Below are positions 12,600-24,700 of a stretch of DNA of 64,000 bases, piece after piece. A model generated the notes under the pieces. That model ran no database searches. It was not told where the DNA came from and saw nothing but the letters and a program-made list of their open reading frames with translations. The position numbers and the translations under genes are program-made. The stretch lies in assembly GCA_025617745.1 (NCBI GenBank), contig CM046861.1, positions 14,314,283 to 14,378,282 of the forward strand. Direction: 5' to 3'. Source of the DNA: Heliocidaris erythrogramma (lineage: Eukaryota > Echinodermata > Echinoidea > Camarodonta > Echinometridae). Every line of letters starts with the position of its first letter. Positions within the stretch are counted from its first letter, which is position 1.

Positions 12600-13198
12600 C
12601 CTTAATAGTAGTAGTACTACTAGTAGTATAGTAGTAATAGTAGTCACAGTATAGGAGTAAAGTAGTAGAAGTACTATAGTATTGTTACTTATATCATTGT
12701 TGTTATTATTATTGTTACCATCATTTGCAAAAGTGTAAGACCACTATTCCAAAATGCAATAAGTCAAATCTTTTTTTTCAGACATACAATTATTTTCATG
12801 GCATAACATCATACTTGAACTATAGGCTTATACCAATTCTCTTGTGCTACTGATCACTGTAGTAAACATGGTATGTAATCATTCAGTGAGACAAAAGAAA
12901 GTATTCCAAATTATTGAAAATCCCACAAATCCCGAGGTGGACTTAAACTTTTGCATATGATCGTAATAATAATTAAAAAAACACTAATATAAGTATAAAC
13001 AATACTACTACTATTACTACTATACTACTACTGCTACTACTACTTCTGTGACTACTACTATTATTATTATCATCATCATTATTATTATTATATTATTATT
13101 CCTCCGCTATACACCTCTAAAAAGTAATCTGTGAAATGAATTGTTGCTCCTTTCTTAAAGTATGATTGAAATGTAAGCGAGCGTTCTGACGTATTTAC
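12600..13198. repeat. Trinucleotide-rich intergenic DNA
   Basis: AGT repeats (about 12606-12670) and ACT / ATT / ATC repeats (about 13004-13100) flank otherwise unremarkable AT-rich sequence. No gene seen. Confidence 0.6.
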
Positions 13199-13532
13199 TT
13201 AAAGGGAGCGACAAGTCGCAATCTATGGGCGCTTTTACAGTGGGCTGCTCCTTTCTCTGGATCAAAGTTCAAAGCGACTTCAATTTATCGTGCGCAGCTA
13301 ATAAACGTTCGCACTTTGACCCAAATTTGAGTAAACAAGATCGCGCGTTCTTTATTCCAGTATTTGAATCTCATTGGTCGGTTGCGTATGGAGGGATTCG
13401 AGTTAACGATCGCGCGAGGAATCCGGCAATAACATTCCTTCGGTAGCGCACGATTGGACCTGATTGTATCCGTATTTCCCCGAGTCAGGCCAACTGGTCA
13501 GGCCCATGGATTACGACTTGCCACTCCCTTTA
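13199..13532. mobile_element. Foldback MITE, about 334 bp
   Basis: It begins TTAAAGGGAGCGACAAGTCG and ends CGACTTGCCACTCCCTTTAA, inverted repeats of about 22 bp. The TTAA at each edge may be target duplication or part of the element. The frame inside is not recognisable. It shares the TTAAAGG terminus with the elements at 2494, 11099 and 18797. Confidence 0.75.
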
Positions 13533-14780
13533 ATACTGCTATACGTGTGTTCTTGTTTAGGTCTGTACATACCCCTCTACTCCTGAACTGACGGAAGTCA
13601 CAAAAGAATTCACATTTTATCAGCGTGACGATGAAGACTGTGGAAGTACTCGAGCGACTCTTGGCTCTTCTACTTGCATGTTTCGAGAATCTGATACATG
13701 GCGGTATCATTTTTGGCTGGCCCTCACTCGTCTTTGTCTTCATACAGCTTGACTATTTCAGTGACTTATGCAGCGACACCAGCGAAAATGTCACACTTTC
13801 GAATCTCGTAAGATGCACATTTTCTCATAAGTTGCTCATTTTGCCTACATGTTACGGATCCTTTTAACAACCGTTCTTTGGGGGTTTCTTTCTCGAGATT
13901 TGGTTGAGTTTTAATTTACAATACGTCTAAATACATGTATAAAAAATATCATTATTATATTTCTATAGGCGTATAACCCGCTCAGTTCACTATTGTTGCC
14001 CGAGCACGCAGCTTTCAACGTCTTCGCTTCTTAGAAGCGTTTGTCATTCAGTCGAGAGATCCGCTATTGTGGCCGACAAATCATCGCCCATTCCCGCGCG
14101 TGCGAGCACTTGAAGTGGGCGCGGCCATGTTACTCTTCCGAGAGCGATGTGGTTTATTACACGTTACGCACTGAACATCTGTACTTGTCTGCGCGTTTTG
14201 ACCATGGGCGTCCGCATGGGCGTCCGCATGATTGTTGACAAATCTGTATTCCAGCTTTCTCGCGCGTTGATTTTTCAGAAGTGCAACATGGAGGACCACG
14301 ACTTCACTTCTCTGAGCCAATGACACGTCCAGGTGGTAGAGGTCAGTGGTTGTACAAGCGCTTCGATTATTTTAGCGTGCCCGGATCATATCCGGTCGCT
14401 GTACACACCCTTCCTTGGCTTTTGTATTTTCTTGTATTCTCTCATTCCTGCGTTGTGACCCGATGAGTGCAGGTCGAAAAGCTTCGTCAGTATGAATTTG
14501 TTAAATGTTATCTATAAAAGATCTTCCTAACAATATTAAGCAAATTCATCCCTTCAATTATTTTTTGTAGTACAATTTTTTGATCTATTGCATGTGTTTA
14601 GATCAACTCCACTACAGATGCTCATAACATCACAAAGTGGGCGGCCTCATATCGTGTCCAGAACAGGACAGTCGTCTTCAACTCGTCTTCTCTATCGCTG
14701 TAGCTATCCAGGCATGTTGCATGTTTCTGTTGGTTCCTATTCGATCGATTTGGAACTAGATTATCTCGGCTGGTCATGAG
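13533..14780. other. CpG-rich unique sequence, no gene recognised
   Basis: Between 13980 and 14470 the sequence is richer in CpG and GC than its surroundings and includes two copies of GGGCGTCCGCATG near 14206-14230. It could be a promoter or first-exon region of an unseen gene interrupted by the following gap. No protein domain is recognisable in any frame. Confidence 0.3.
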
Positions 14781-15280
14781 NNNNNNNNNNNNNNNNNNNN
14801 NNNNNNNNNNNNNNNNNNNNNNNNNNNNNNNNNNNNNNNNNNNNNNNNNNNNNNNNNNNNNNNNNNNNNNNNNNNNNNNNNNNNNNNNNNNNNNNNNNNN
14901 NNNNNNNNNNNNNNNNNNNNNNNNNNNNNNNNNNNNNNNNNNNNNNNNNNNNNNNNNNNNNNNNNNNNNNNNNNNNNNNNNNNNNNNNNNNNNNNNNNNN
15001 NNNNNNNNNNNNNNNNNNNNNNNNNNNNNNNNNNNNNNNNNNNNNNNNNNNNNNNNNNNNNNNNNNNNNNNNNNNNNNNNNNNNNNNNNNNNNNNNNNNN
15101 NNNNNNNNNNNNNNNNNNNNNNNNNNNNNNNNNNNNNNNNNNNNNNNNNNNNNNNNNNNNNNNNNNNNNNNNNNNNNNNNNNNNNNNNNNNNNNNNNNNN
15201 NNNNNNNNNNNNNNNNNNNNNNNNNNNNNNNNNNNNNNNNNNNNNNNNNNNNNNNNNNNNNNNNNNNNNNNNNNNNNNNN
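14781..15280. other. Assembly gap, 500 Ns
   Basis: An unbroken run of exactly 500 undetermined bases, the usual placeholder for a scaffold gap of unknown size. Frames running through it are meaningless. Confidence 0.99.
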
Positions 15281-15863
15281 ACGAATGTCTTTGGGTAATA
15301 TTGTGTTTTTACATTGAGGGGCACGCAATAATAGTCTGTTGGTACTACTTCGTGTTACACGTGTTGAGAATTTACTACATAATTGGGATGGACAGGTGCT
15401 ATCCCACTTACACACTTATACACCACACATGATATTGACTTTTTAGTGAATATTGAATCATTGATTGTGAAAAATACATATGCCTATGGGAAAATCATCC
15501 GGCGATCGATAGTCCACTGTCTGGACTGTTTTCAGTCAGCGCTCCGTAATATGTATTATAAAACGGGTTCAAGAATGTAGCCATCCTGATTGGTAAAATA
15601 ACACCATGTGACCGTGCAAAAAAAAAAATGATAACACACGGCAAAAAGGCTCTAAATCACGGCTGAGCTGCGCGTACCTCTGGTGCGTGCAAACTTAAAA
15701 CGCAATGAAATCGCTTCTGTGATGTCATCCAGGAAAGCAAATGGCAGCCTCCATGACTGTGCGACTCTTGGCGTTTCTATGGGGTTCATTACCATTTTTA
15801 TAGACTTCATAATCATATTGCCGAACCGTTTTTATAAAACTATTAATACAATGTTGTGCATTA

Positions 15864-15966
15864 GTGCGATCTGGCAACACGCAGGTTTTTATCGTGGTGT
15901 CAAACACACTCGGCTTGCGCCTCGTGCGTATAGAAACTATAAAAACCTTTGTGTTGCCAGATCACA
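15864..15966. repeat. Inverted-repeat hairpin, about 100 bp
   Basis: GTGCGATCTGGCAACACGCA plus GGTTTTTAT on the left is mirrored by ATAAAAACCTTTGTG and TTGCCAGATCACAC on the right, with a loop of about 40 bases. It may be a small MITE or the end-to-end remnant of one. Confidence 0.65.
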
Positions 15967-16734
15967 CGAACGCACTCCCAACCATGTATTAATGGTATAC
16001 TATACGTACACTAGACGTTGATGGCGTGTGAGACTCGCACAAAGTTTTGATGGGTAAAATAAAAATAAAGTGGATAGGGTTATCGCGCTGTAGCGCGTGT
16101 ATACTACATGATTGTAATAGCTGGCTTGCGTGCGATAGGTTTTGTATGGGTCTCACATGAAAAAAGAAAGGAAAGAAACGGCCAGAACCTGGACTAGGCG
16201 ATCGATTGCAGCTAGCACACGCATACTGCACGCTTATAAATACGCACAAGAAGACGACCGTTTTCTCATACAGCGCTTCGAGTAAAGAGTATTCCACGTG
16301 ATATTTCAGGATGGTAATGGATGTTATATAATAATGGAGGGGAAAAAATAGAATTACAGGCGTATGGGCAGAAAACAAGGGATTGACCTCCGGACAGTCT
16401 AGTGAGTATAAGTGGCATGATGCTCGGATATCAACTTTTCAGTTTCTAAATTTTGTAAGCGAAATGATTGCCCAAAACTGCTATATTTGACAGTACAACA
16501 ATAATCACCATATGCAATATACGAGAAGAGAATCAACAAAGATGGTCATAAAATATAGTTAAATTGTTGGCATACAGCACTAGAATGATGCATAAATAAT
16601 GTAAATTAATTGTGAGCTATAATTTGTGTTTATACTGCATTATACAGTGTGTGTCAATTAATTAGAAATCTCTTATTCAAGCCCCACTATCTTAAAAACC
16701 AAGTGAAATTGCTGAATTTTAAACTAGCATAGCT

Positions 16735-16754
16735 GCCCGTGGACATCCACGGGC
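16735..16754. repeat. Perfect 9+9 palindrome
   Basis: GCCCGTGGA and TCCACGGGC flank a 2-base centre. A weaker AGCT pairing extends outside it (AGCT before, GCTAGCT after). Function unknown. Confidence 0.6.
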
Positions 16755-18796
16755 GCTAGCTGTGTTTATGATTTATCACCAAGGCACCGTACATTTCTCA
16801 CAATAATCAGTGAATATAAAAAAAGTCGGGTAAAGTGTTCTTTTTTTTTTTTAATCAAGAAGTATTTACAACATGTTGGTATGTGTTATTTATCCAAATC
16901 TTGCATGAGTTCTGAAGAAAATACATTTACATCTTGATGAAGAATAAATGGCGAACTTTACGCATGACTTAATAATGATATGTTACGTCGGCCTTGTGGC
17001 CTGTGGATGACACACGATCTTAGACCCGGCGGGATTCTCGCACACAGAGCATGGATATAGTTGTGTTCGTGTAGTATGTATCCAAGCATAGAGCTAGAGG
17101 GAGCGATTTGATGTTGCCATGTTTTTGTGGTTTAATACTCAGAGAAATTAAGGCTATGAAAATATAACATGCTGTACGTCCCTTATAAAGGATGCAGAAA
17201 TGAGAAAGAAATAAATTTATTGTCACTTTCTTTCCAGGGGATTACGGCCCCTATACGGGTCTTGGGAGGCCCGACCGACGGATTGACTTTTGTCTCCCCC
17301 CCCCCCCCTTTCCTCCCCCTCCCCTTTCCTCCCCCTCCCAATCCCCTCTCCTGCATCCCCTAGCGCGAGGGGAGACGGGATTATTATCCATATCCTATAC
17401 GTATGCATAAATTCAGTCGAAATATTTTCGACGGAAATTTTGGAGGGGGGGGGGGGGGGGGGAGGGGGGACCTCCTTTACACCCCCAAGAGGACCGGCGT
17501 GACCCCAACATTACTAAGTGACGTGATCTCTACCCCCCCCCCCATGTTTCTAACAGTATGAGGGCCTTTTTCCCATTCATGTCAATTTAGTTGATAATAG
17601 GAATGACTTATGCGACAGCCACCCAAATGTGCGGTTACGTAAACCCTAAACCCTAACCTATATATTTGTTTTCATTTTGGGAGGCTGTCGCAAAAGGAAG
17701 TCTACCGTAGTAATGATAATATGAGTAAAAGTAGATGGATTAAATTGAAATAAAGAGTCCTAAAATATGAAGTAGCTGAAATCCCGTTACCTTTTTTGTT
17801 ACGTAATAGTTACATGTCCCTCCCCTTCACCCTGTCTCATCGAACATCGATCCCACAAAAAAAAAAAAAAATTGTAGCACACAAAGAAGTAAGTTCAACT
17901 ATAAAGAAACAGTCTCCCCCCCCCCCCCCAAAAAAAAAAAAATTAATAATAAAAAATAAAAAAAATAAAATTAATAAATAAATAACAAGAAATAAAAAAT
18001 AAATAAACAATAAATAAATAAATAAAATTAAAAAATGAACTTATAAAATATGGAAGGAATTGGAGCACTTCAATAGTGCCTCCCAACCAGTCGGGGATCA
18101 TTCCCCGCCCGTGGGTACCCATAGGAGGGGACCAAAAGAGTCAGGGGAGGCGCCTATTCAAACCAAAGAAAAGACCCGATATCCTTAGGTAGACAAAGAT
18201 GACATGATAGTTGATAATTTCTTTTTTAATATGATAGGCTGCTCACCCAAAATGCGATCGTGGATGACTGAGCACTGGCCAATTTTTAAAAGCATGTCAA
18301 AGTCGTCTTTGCCCAAGTTTGGCAGAATGGTTTTCAAAGTTACCGTTTCATTATCTGTGAATGGAAACATTCATCCGGCCTTGGGTTGACCGTCCATATT
18401 TCATTCAAAACTTGGGCAGAGGTAAATTTTACATAAATAAAGAAAAATGCTACTTTTCAGCTGTTCATGCATGGTCGGATTTTTTTAATCAAGGTGTCAA
18501 ATTAAAGGAAACATGATAGACTACAATACGAGTATATCTGTATGCACTGATTATACAATGATATTTAGGGTTGACTCACATATTTAAGACCTACACTGAG
18601 GAGATAGGCCTAGTAAGAACATCGTAAAGCCTCACAGCGACCTTTGGTGATGAGGGTACAGTAGTTCAAACGTAGTTAATGGTTCAAATATCAATATATG
18701 GACAGGAGAAAATCGATGAAACAAACACCGACTATAAATGCAGTCTATACGGAAGACAGCAGTTCAGTATACGCCCGGTATATACATGTGTTTGTT

Positions 18797-19409
18797 AAAG
18801 GGGAATGAAAGCTAACAAACATTAACCTACAATCATGTAGATAATTGTCAGCCTATTACAAATAACTTGAAATTACTCCTTTTGATTTTTCAAGAAGGAT
18901 AACAGTGTCTCAAAAAGTTGCATGTACATTCAAATGAAGACACTTTACCCTGTTATATTACCTATTTATGTCAAGACATTTGTTTCAGCTATTTATTTTG
19001 TTAAGCAGGATTTGGCATGCACAAGTTGTTCTTTGGTCAGACAAAGGTTTGTCAATTCTTCAAAGAAGTGACAAAGACCTACAACTGCTCTTATAATCAC
19101 ATGTGAGAGACAATGTGGGTACCAAGACGGCTGCCATTTTGCATTGGTGGTTTTAGTTGTACAATAGCTATTCAATCTGTCAATATGCAACATCATATCC
19201 ATTGTGTACAAGTAAATGGACATGTACTGATATGACATCAGTTTTTCAAAATGGCAGCCCACATGGGATAATATCTAGCAAGGAATCTGCAAACTTTAGA
19301 GAGATTGTTCTCTTTATTGAGTCATCAAATAGGAGTAGTTTCAAGATATTTTGAACAGGCTACCAATTTTCCACATGATTATCAGCTATTTGAGTTTCAT
19401 TCTCCTTTG
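18797..19409. mobile_element. Foldback MITE, about 0.6 kb
   Basis: The left end GTTAAAGGGGAATGAAAGC is mirrored by GTTTCATTCTCCTTTGC at the right. Inner complementary pairs include ATCATGTAGATAATTGTCAG / CATGATTATCAGCTATT and ATGTGGGTACC..GCCATTTTG / CAAAATGGCAGCCCACATG. There is no transposase. Confidence 0.75.
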
Positions 19410-21523
19410 CTCTCTTGCGAAAAGCTTATAACAAATGACACCCATTTGTTATAAATTGTCTTTATTAAAAAGTTTTGGATGTTCGGAAGCTGAAAGTCAT
19501 GAAAAGGGGGGTTATGAAAATTAATATATAATTTTTTCTCCATGTGTTTGTAGGTGTCCGCTTTCCCCAAAATGTGCCTTTTATATAATGACCCCCCCCC
19601 CCCTCCCCCTTAGAAAATGATCAGCCACACCTGCTGTCATTTGGTTCTTGAAGACAGTGCCTACTTTCTTGTTTTGTGTGTGAACCTCCATTTTCTCCTT
19701 TTTATTATTAATGCCTTAATGGCCTTGGCATTGAGGCTTCAAGCCTTGTCCCTGGCCTTGGCGTCGTTAGTCAATGCATTGGCCTTGACTATACACTGGC
19801 GTCTCCTAAAGGGGATAATAAACTATATATCGCAGAGTATTGCATGCTTTTTTTAAAGTAAAACCGATATTACAAAGTAAATTACACTATTTAGATGTGG
19901 TCAGGAGAATTATAAAACCAAGTTCTGAAAACAAGCTACTTTCGAGTGAAGCTCTTCGAATTTCGAACCATATTAAAAATTGACTCTTGATATAACTCCA
20001 CCTTTGGAATCAACAGTTAAAAGTTGATTCGTTAAACTAATAATGCATGAGAAGAAAGAAGCATACTATTATGATGAACAAAAACACTAGTCAAATATAA
20101 TTATTTAGATTTAAACGGTTAAACTATAATTATCATAATTAAATAAACGAATGATTTTCGTTGCTGAAAATAAGACATGCTATAACAAGTTTCTATTATT
20201 TCGGTAGTAAATGTTGAAATTCAATCGCTGTGAATGAGATTTTTGAGCAAAGATAAATTGCATATTTTTGTTTTAATTACTGATGTATTGTTTTATTCTT
20301 TCTTTTCATCTATCCATTATTGTGACGCGGGATATTATGTGTTTTTTGTTTAATTTTTTTTGTGCACGGGCCGGCAGAAGATCAGACCTCGGGCTGAGGT
20401 AGGCCTCCGTGCTTGGATAAAATCAAACAAGTTTGTTTTCTGTTAAAGATCACATTGCAAGAAAATCACAAATATGGCAATTAATGTATCACTAGAAACT
20501 GGGAAGCTTACAGATGGCAATCGTATAAGTTTTATGTCAGCTGTGTATCTGATGATAATAAAAACAACATAAATAAAAGCTCTTCTAAGCATCTGGAATA
20601 TCCGAGGATTCGCCAGAAATATAGCGATGTTTTGATGTCGTCACACTAGGGATCGATCCTGCTTAAGCAGACGACGTCCTATAATGAATGAACGTAATTG
20701 CAATGCAATTATTTATCAAATTATAAAGAGTTTGGTATATTTAACATGACCTTATTTCACACCATTCTAAAAGGGAAAGTGAAACTCTTTCTGATAACTA
20801 AAACCGTTTGATTGTAAATACACAGGAGAAGGGTCAATGATCAATGACATAAACCCCCATTTTCAAATTGAAAAGCCCTCCGAATAATATCACAGATTGT
20901 ATTCGTTCCCTCTTGAAACGCCGAACATGCCCCGGTGCAAGCAGCTGAAAATACAATGGCGTCTTATTTTGTTTACAAGTGACTGATTCCTTTATTTTTT
21001 TAACGCTGCATTTTTTCATCAAAATAATACCATACACGAAGTTAAGAGTGAGGCAACAGACTAACATTAAGACTGACGCTAGTCAAGTAAGAGAAATAAG
21101 TGAAGAGGAGATGACAAAACAGGCACTGAAAAATGTGTAAGACGTTATGGGACATCGTCTGCTTAGACAGGACTGGTCCTTCGTGTGTCGTCACACATCT
21201 CAGCAGCGTTCAAGGAGCTCTTCAGCTGCTATATCGGGGGCTGTATTTTACCGTTTTATAATTGATAATAATCATTAATTCAAATGTTTCCAAGCGTTGA
21301 ATTTGGATAACCTTTTATAATTTATGCCATCTATGCAATCATAAGTATTAAGCCAATATTTATTTTGATGGAATTTTCTTGCAATGCGATCTTTAATGGA
21401 AGGAACTTATCTATCCAAAATGGAGGTTTGAGAAATAAACTTTCAACTATTCCATTGGGATATCGATTGCAGCTGTATGTGAACTCATGGTTCTTTGCTT
21501 TCTCCTTTCCCCATCTCGACCAG
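19410..21523. other. Upstream region of the transporter gene
   Basis: No coding region is recognised. It includes a C-rich tract near 19590-19610 and a MITE-like inverted-repeat pair at 20636-21200. The polypyrimidine tract TTCTTTGCTTTCTCCTTTCC followed by CAG at 21521-21523 looks like a splice acceptor, so a non-coding first exon and the promoter may lie further upstream, unseen. Confidence 0.4.
20636..21200. mobile_element. Probable MITE with about 45-bp inverted ends
   Basis: The left end contains TCGTCACAC and CTTAAGCAGACGACGTCC. The right end contains GGACATCGTCTGCTTAGAC and GTCGTCACA in reverse order, which are reverse complements with some mismatches. The interior is AT-rich and non-coding. 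Confidence 0.55.
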
Positions 21524-21754
21524 TGATGGAAATATCATCGAACCAAATCGAAAGAGGAAGTCCAGAGCGTCACTCTTCTTACGGATGGAAGCGATGGAGT
21601 ATTTTAGCAGGACTTTTCTTAGTGGCTTTCTTCGATACAGGATTAACTAGAGCACTCTCTCTCTTCATCAACGACTTCAAGTATCAGTTTAATGTCACTA
21701 CGTCATATCTAGGAACCGTCTTCGGTATTTTCTCGGGGATGCCATGTTTTCTAG
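21524..21754 (+). CDS. Transporter coding exon 1
   Basis: The acceptor is a CTTTCTCCTTTCCCC-type tract ending CAG at 21523, and the donor is CTAG|GTAAAG. It encodes residues 1-76 plus one base: a short N-terminal tail, helix 1 and most of helix 2. Coding starts at ATG 21526. Confidence 0.85.
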
Positions 21755-24700
21755 GTAAAGTTCTGTACCTCTGATGTCACTTCATATTCAAAGCTGTAAC
21801 CCATTGTCGTTAGCGGAGTCGAAATTACCCCTAGTTTGCATACTTTCAAGTACATTTTCCGCAAAACATGCCCCCTCCCCCACTGTTGGCTTTCGGGAAG
21901 GAGGGTGGGGGGGGGGGGGGGTGGGTGTAGAGCCTACAAAGGTAAGAATAATCAATATCTAAACACATTGCACCCGCAAAAGTCAAATTAACCACAAATG
22001 TCATAATAGACTGAACGGTATGATCACTGAAATTTTCACTTTTTAGTGGTCTGCGATTTCGCCCCACTTTCTCTTCTCAAATGTTACTAAAAATATCTAC
22101 TACAAAAATGATCAATTTACTGCAATAAATCATATATACCTACCTATTATGATAGTCACTTGACTACGCTAACCCGTTCGAGAACTTAACACAAATGAAT
22201 CACAATATTGTGCGCACCACCCGTAATCCTATTGTTCTCCCCTTCGCCACTCATCCGCAGCAATACGCAACGGCCATCTTCCTCTTTCTTGCTCGCCCCC
22301 GTCGGGTGCGGTTGTGTGTTACGGCGCTCCTGATTTCAGGTCATTTTGTATCTTTTCAGAGCGCTGTTACGCTCTTTTAAACACTTTTCTGTACTTATTT
22401 TCGTTCTAGATTATAGTACTCTTGTGTTTTATGTCACTTTTTTTTTTGCCTTTTACAAGGGAAAGTTTAGGTTCCTTTTCAGGCAGTTAATTTACAGTTT
22501 ACGACCAGCCCCACGTAGTTATTTCTGTGTGTCTTGCTGGTGTTTCCGTTTGATCCGATCCAGTTTAGGTTCGGTGTTTGTTTTAAACGGTGTTTGTCTG
22601 TAGTAATTTGTGCGTATCCCCAAATTTTTAGGATTTATTTTTACCTGCTCTCTTAAAGTATTTCATATTTTTGTATACTTTATTGTCTTGTTTTATTGCA
22701 GCATTATGAGTTCGGAAGAAGAAGCTGTTAGGTCGCGGAGACCTGCTTCTGCGCGCAGGGTTCGACTTCGCGTTGGTTCAGGCACAAGGTTTTCTCTCCG
22801 ACCTCAGGTCCAGGGCGGAGGAGTTGAACGTCACTGATGGTGATAAGCTGGTTATTGATGACCTGCTGCACACTTTGTTTGCAGTGGTCACAACTTTCCA
22901 GTAAGGCGGCTTCGGTTACGTTCGTCGCAGGGTTTTGGCCTCTCTCCCCTAGTGGTTAAGGAGACTGACATTGCGTCACTTCTCCGGGATGTCCCGTATC
23001 GGGGTCCTTCGCTCTTTGGCGGACAATTCCTACAGTTTTTCAGAGGGAGATTGATGCACGGAAGCAGATCACTGAAATGACTAAGCAGTTCCGCGCTACC
23101 TTTAAGCTGACGCGGGCCCCTGCCCGGCGGAGGCCTGTTGCTCCACAGTTGGGTTTCTGGGAGCTTGCCTGCTGAGTTTCAGTCATTTCCTCCTCGTGGG
23201 AGAGGGAGACGTGGCAGAGGCTCTTCGAGAGGTACTCGTGGCTCCCTGCGTGACAAGGCGACGGCTTCGCACAAGTCTAAGCCTAGTCTTTGACGGTCTT
23301 CCCTGAGCGCTTGTTCAGTCCGATATGGTAGGTGGCCGACTTCGTTGTTTTCTTCCGGCTTGGGAGGCCATCTCCGGGGACGCCTTCGTTCTCTCCGTAG
23401 TGCGAGACGGATTCTTCATCGATCTATCCGCCTCGCTCCCCGGAGGGGCTTTAAGATCTCGTTCACCTCCCATGTCTGCCCTGGCTCGTTGTCACTCCTC
23501 AATGGAGATCAAATCACTGTTGAACGAAAGGGCTATAGAAAGGGTGAGAGACCGGCCGTCTCTTTCCCTTTCTCCGTTCTTTGTTATTCCCAAGCGCTCG
23601 GGAAAACTTCGTTTGATACTGATTTCGAAAAGAATCGTTCGTTTTCCAATGGAAACTCAAGCCTCCATTCTCCCGTTGATAAAGAGGAAGGACTACGCGA
23701 TCTCGATAGATCTCAAAGATGCGTATTTCCATATCCCCATTCTTCGCGCTTCGCGCGATCTTCTCGGGTTTTCCTTCCTCTCAGAGACTTTTCGCTTTCA
23801 CGCTCTTCCCTTCGGGCTGCGTCCAGCCCCTCGGGTGTTTACGCAGGTTGTAGCCGTCTTGGCAGCCTCGCTGAGGCGCCGCGGCCTTCGGCTATTTTGC
23901 TATTTGGATGACTGGCTCCTCTTAGCGGAGTCGCACGATCGTTTGTTAGACGAGGCACGTTTGCTCGTCAAAGTTACTCAAGACTTGGGTTTCCTAATAA
24001 ATTGGGAAAAGTCAGTTGGTTCCTACTCGTAGCCCGTGTTTTATGGGGGCTGTTAGACATTCGGAATCAATTAGCTCGGCCCAGTCGAGACAGGATTCTG
24101 ACTATTGTCTCTGCAGCTAGCAAGGTCACTCTGGCCAGAAATGTCAGGGCCAGACAGTGGCTTCAGTTCTTGGGTTATCTAGCCAGTCTAGTCGATGTTC
24201 TAGAGGATTGCCGGCTCCTTATGAGGCCTTTTCAGAGGCATCTCCTCAGGTTTTACAAACCGTGCAAGGATTCTCTCTTGGTCTGGATTCCAGTACCAGT
24301 AGAAATCAATTCCCTTCTCTCCAGTTGGACGAACGTGGAGTTTCTCGCGCGAGGCAAGTCCTTCCGTACCCCCCTTCCGTCGATCTCGGTTTCGACGGAC
24401 GCCTCTCGGCTGGGGTGGGGCGGACATTGCAACGACAGCACGGTTTCGGGGGATTCGTCTCATCTCGGGACTCTACCACATATCAATGTCCTGGAATTCA
24501 TGGCAGTCTTCTTAACCCTGCTTCACTTCAGAAGTCGACTTCCCCCAGTCGTTCAGTTCTGATCCTCACGGACAATGTCACAGTGGGGACTTTAACAATC
24601 GGCAGGGAGGCACTCGTTTTGCCACCCTGAATGCCTTAGCAGCGCAGCTGTGGAGATGGTGTCATCACATGGCGATCATGCCCGTTGCCTCTTTTCATCC

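Larger units (their letters stand above)
15281..18796. other. Gene-free stretch with low-complexity tracts
   Basis: No gene is recognised. The stretch holds a hairpin at 15864-15966, a 20-base palindrome at 16735-16754, C and G runs (17297-17310, 17443-17470), a polyA/AT-rich zone (17850-18045) and other simple sequence. A frame near 18185-18370 has no recognisable domain. Confidence 0.4.

Noticed and set aside
14761-15432. Long frames of about 190-220 codons on both strands
   Set aside because: They consist almost entirely of undetermined bases in the 500-N gap.
17639-17660. Telomere-like CCCTAAA repeats
   Set aside because: Only two to three units (TAAACCCTAAACCCTAACC) in unremarkable sequence; too short to be a telomere or clear interstitial array.
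21487-21525. Upstream ATG as transporter start
   Set aside because: The segment is a textbook polypyrimidine tract and CAG acceptor, so it is intron; the ATG at 21526 just after it gives a typical MCT N-terminus.
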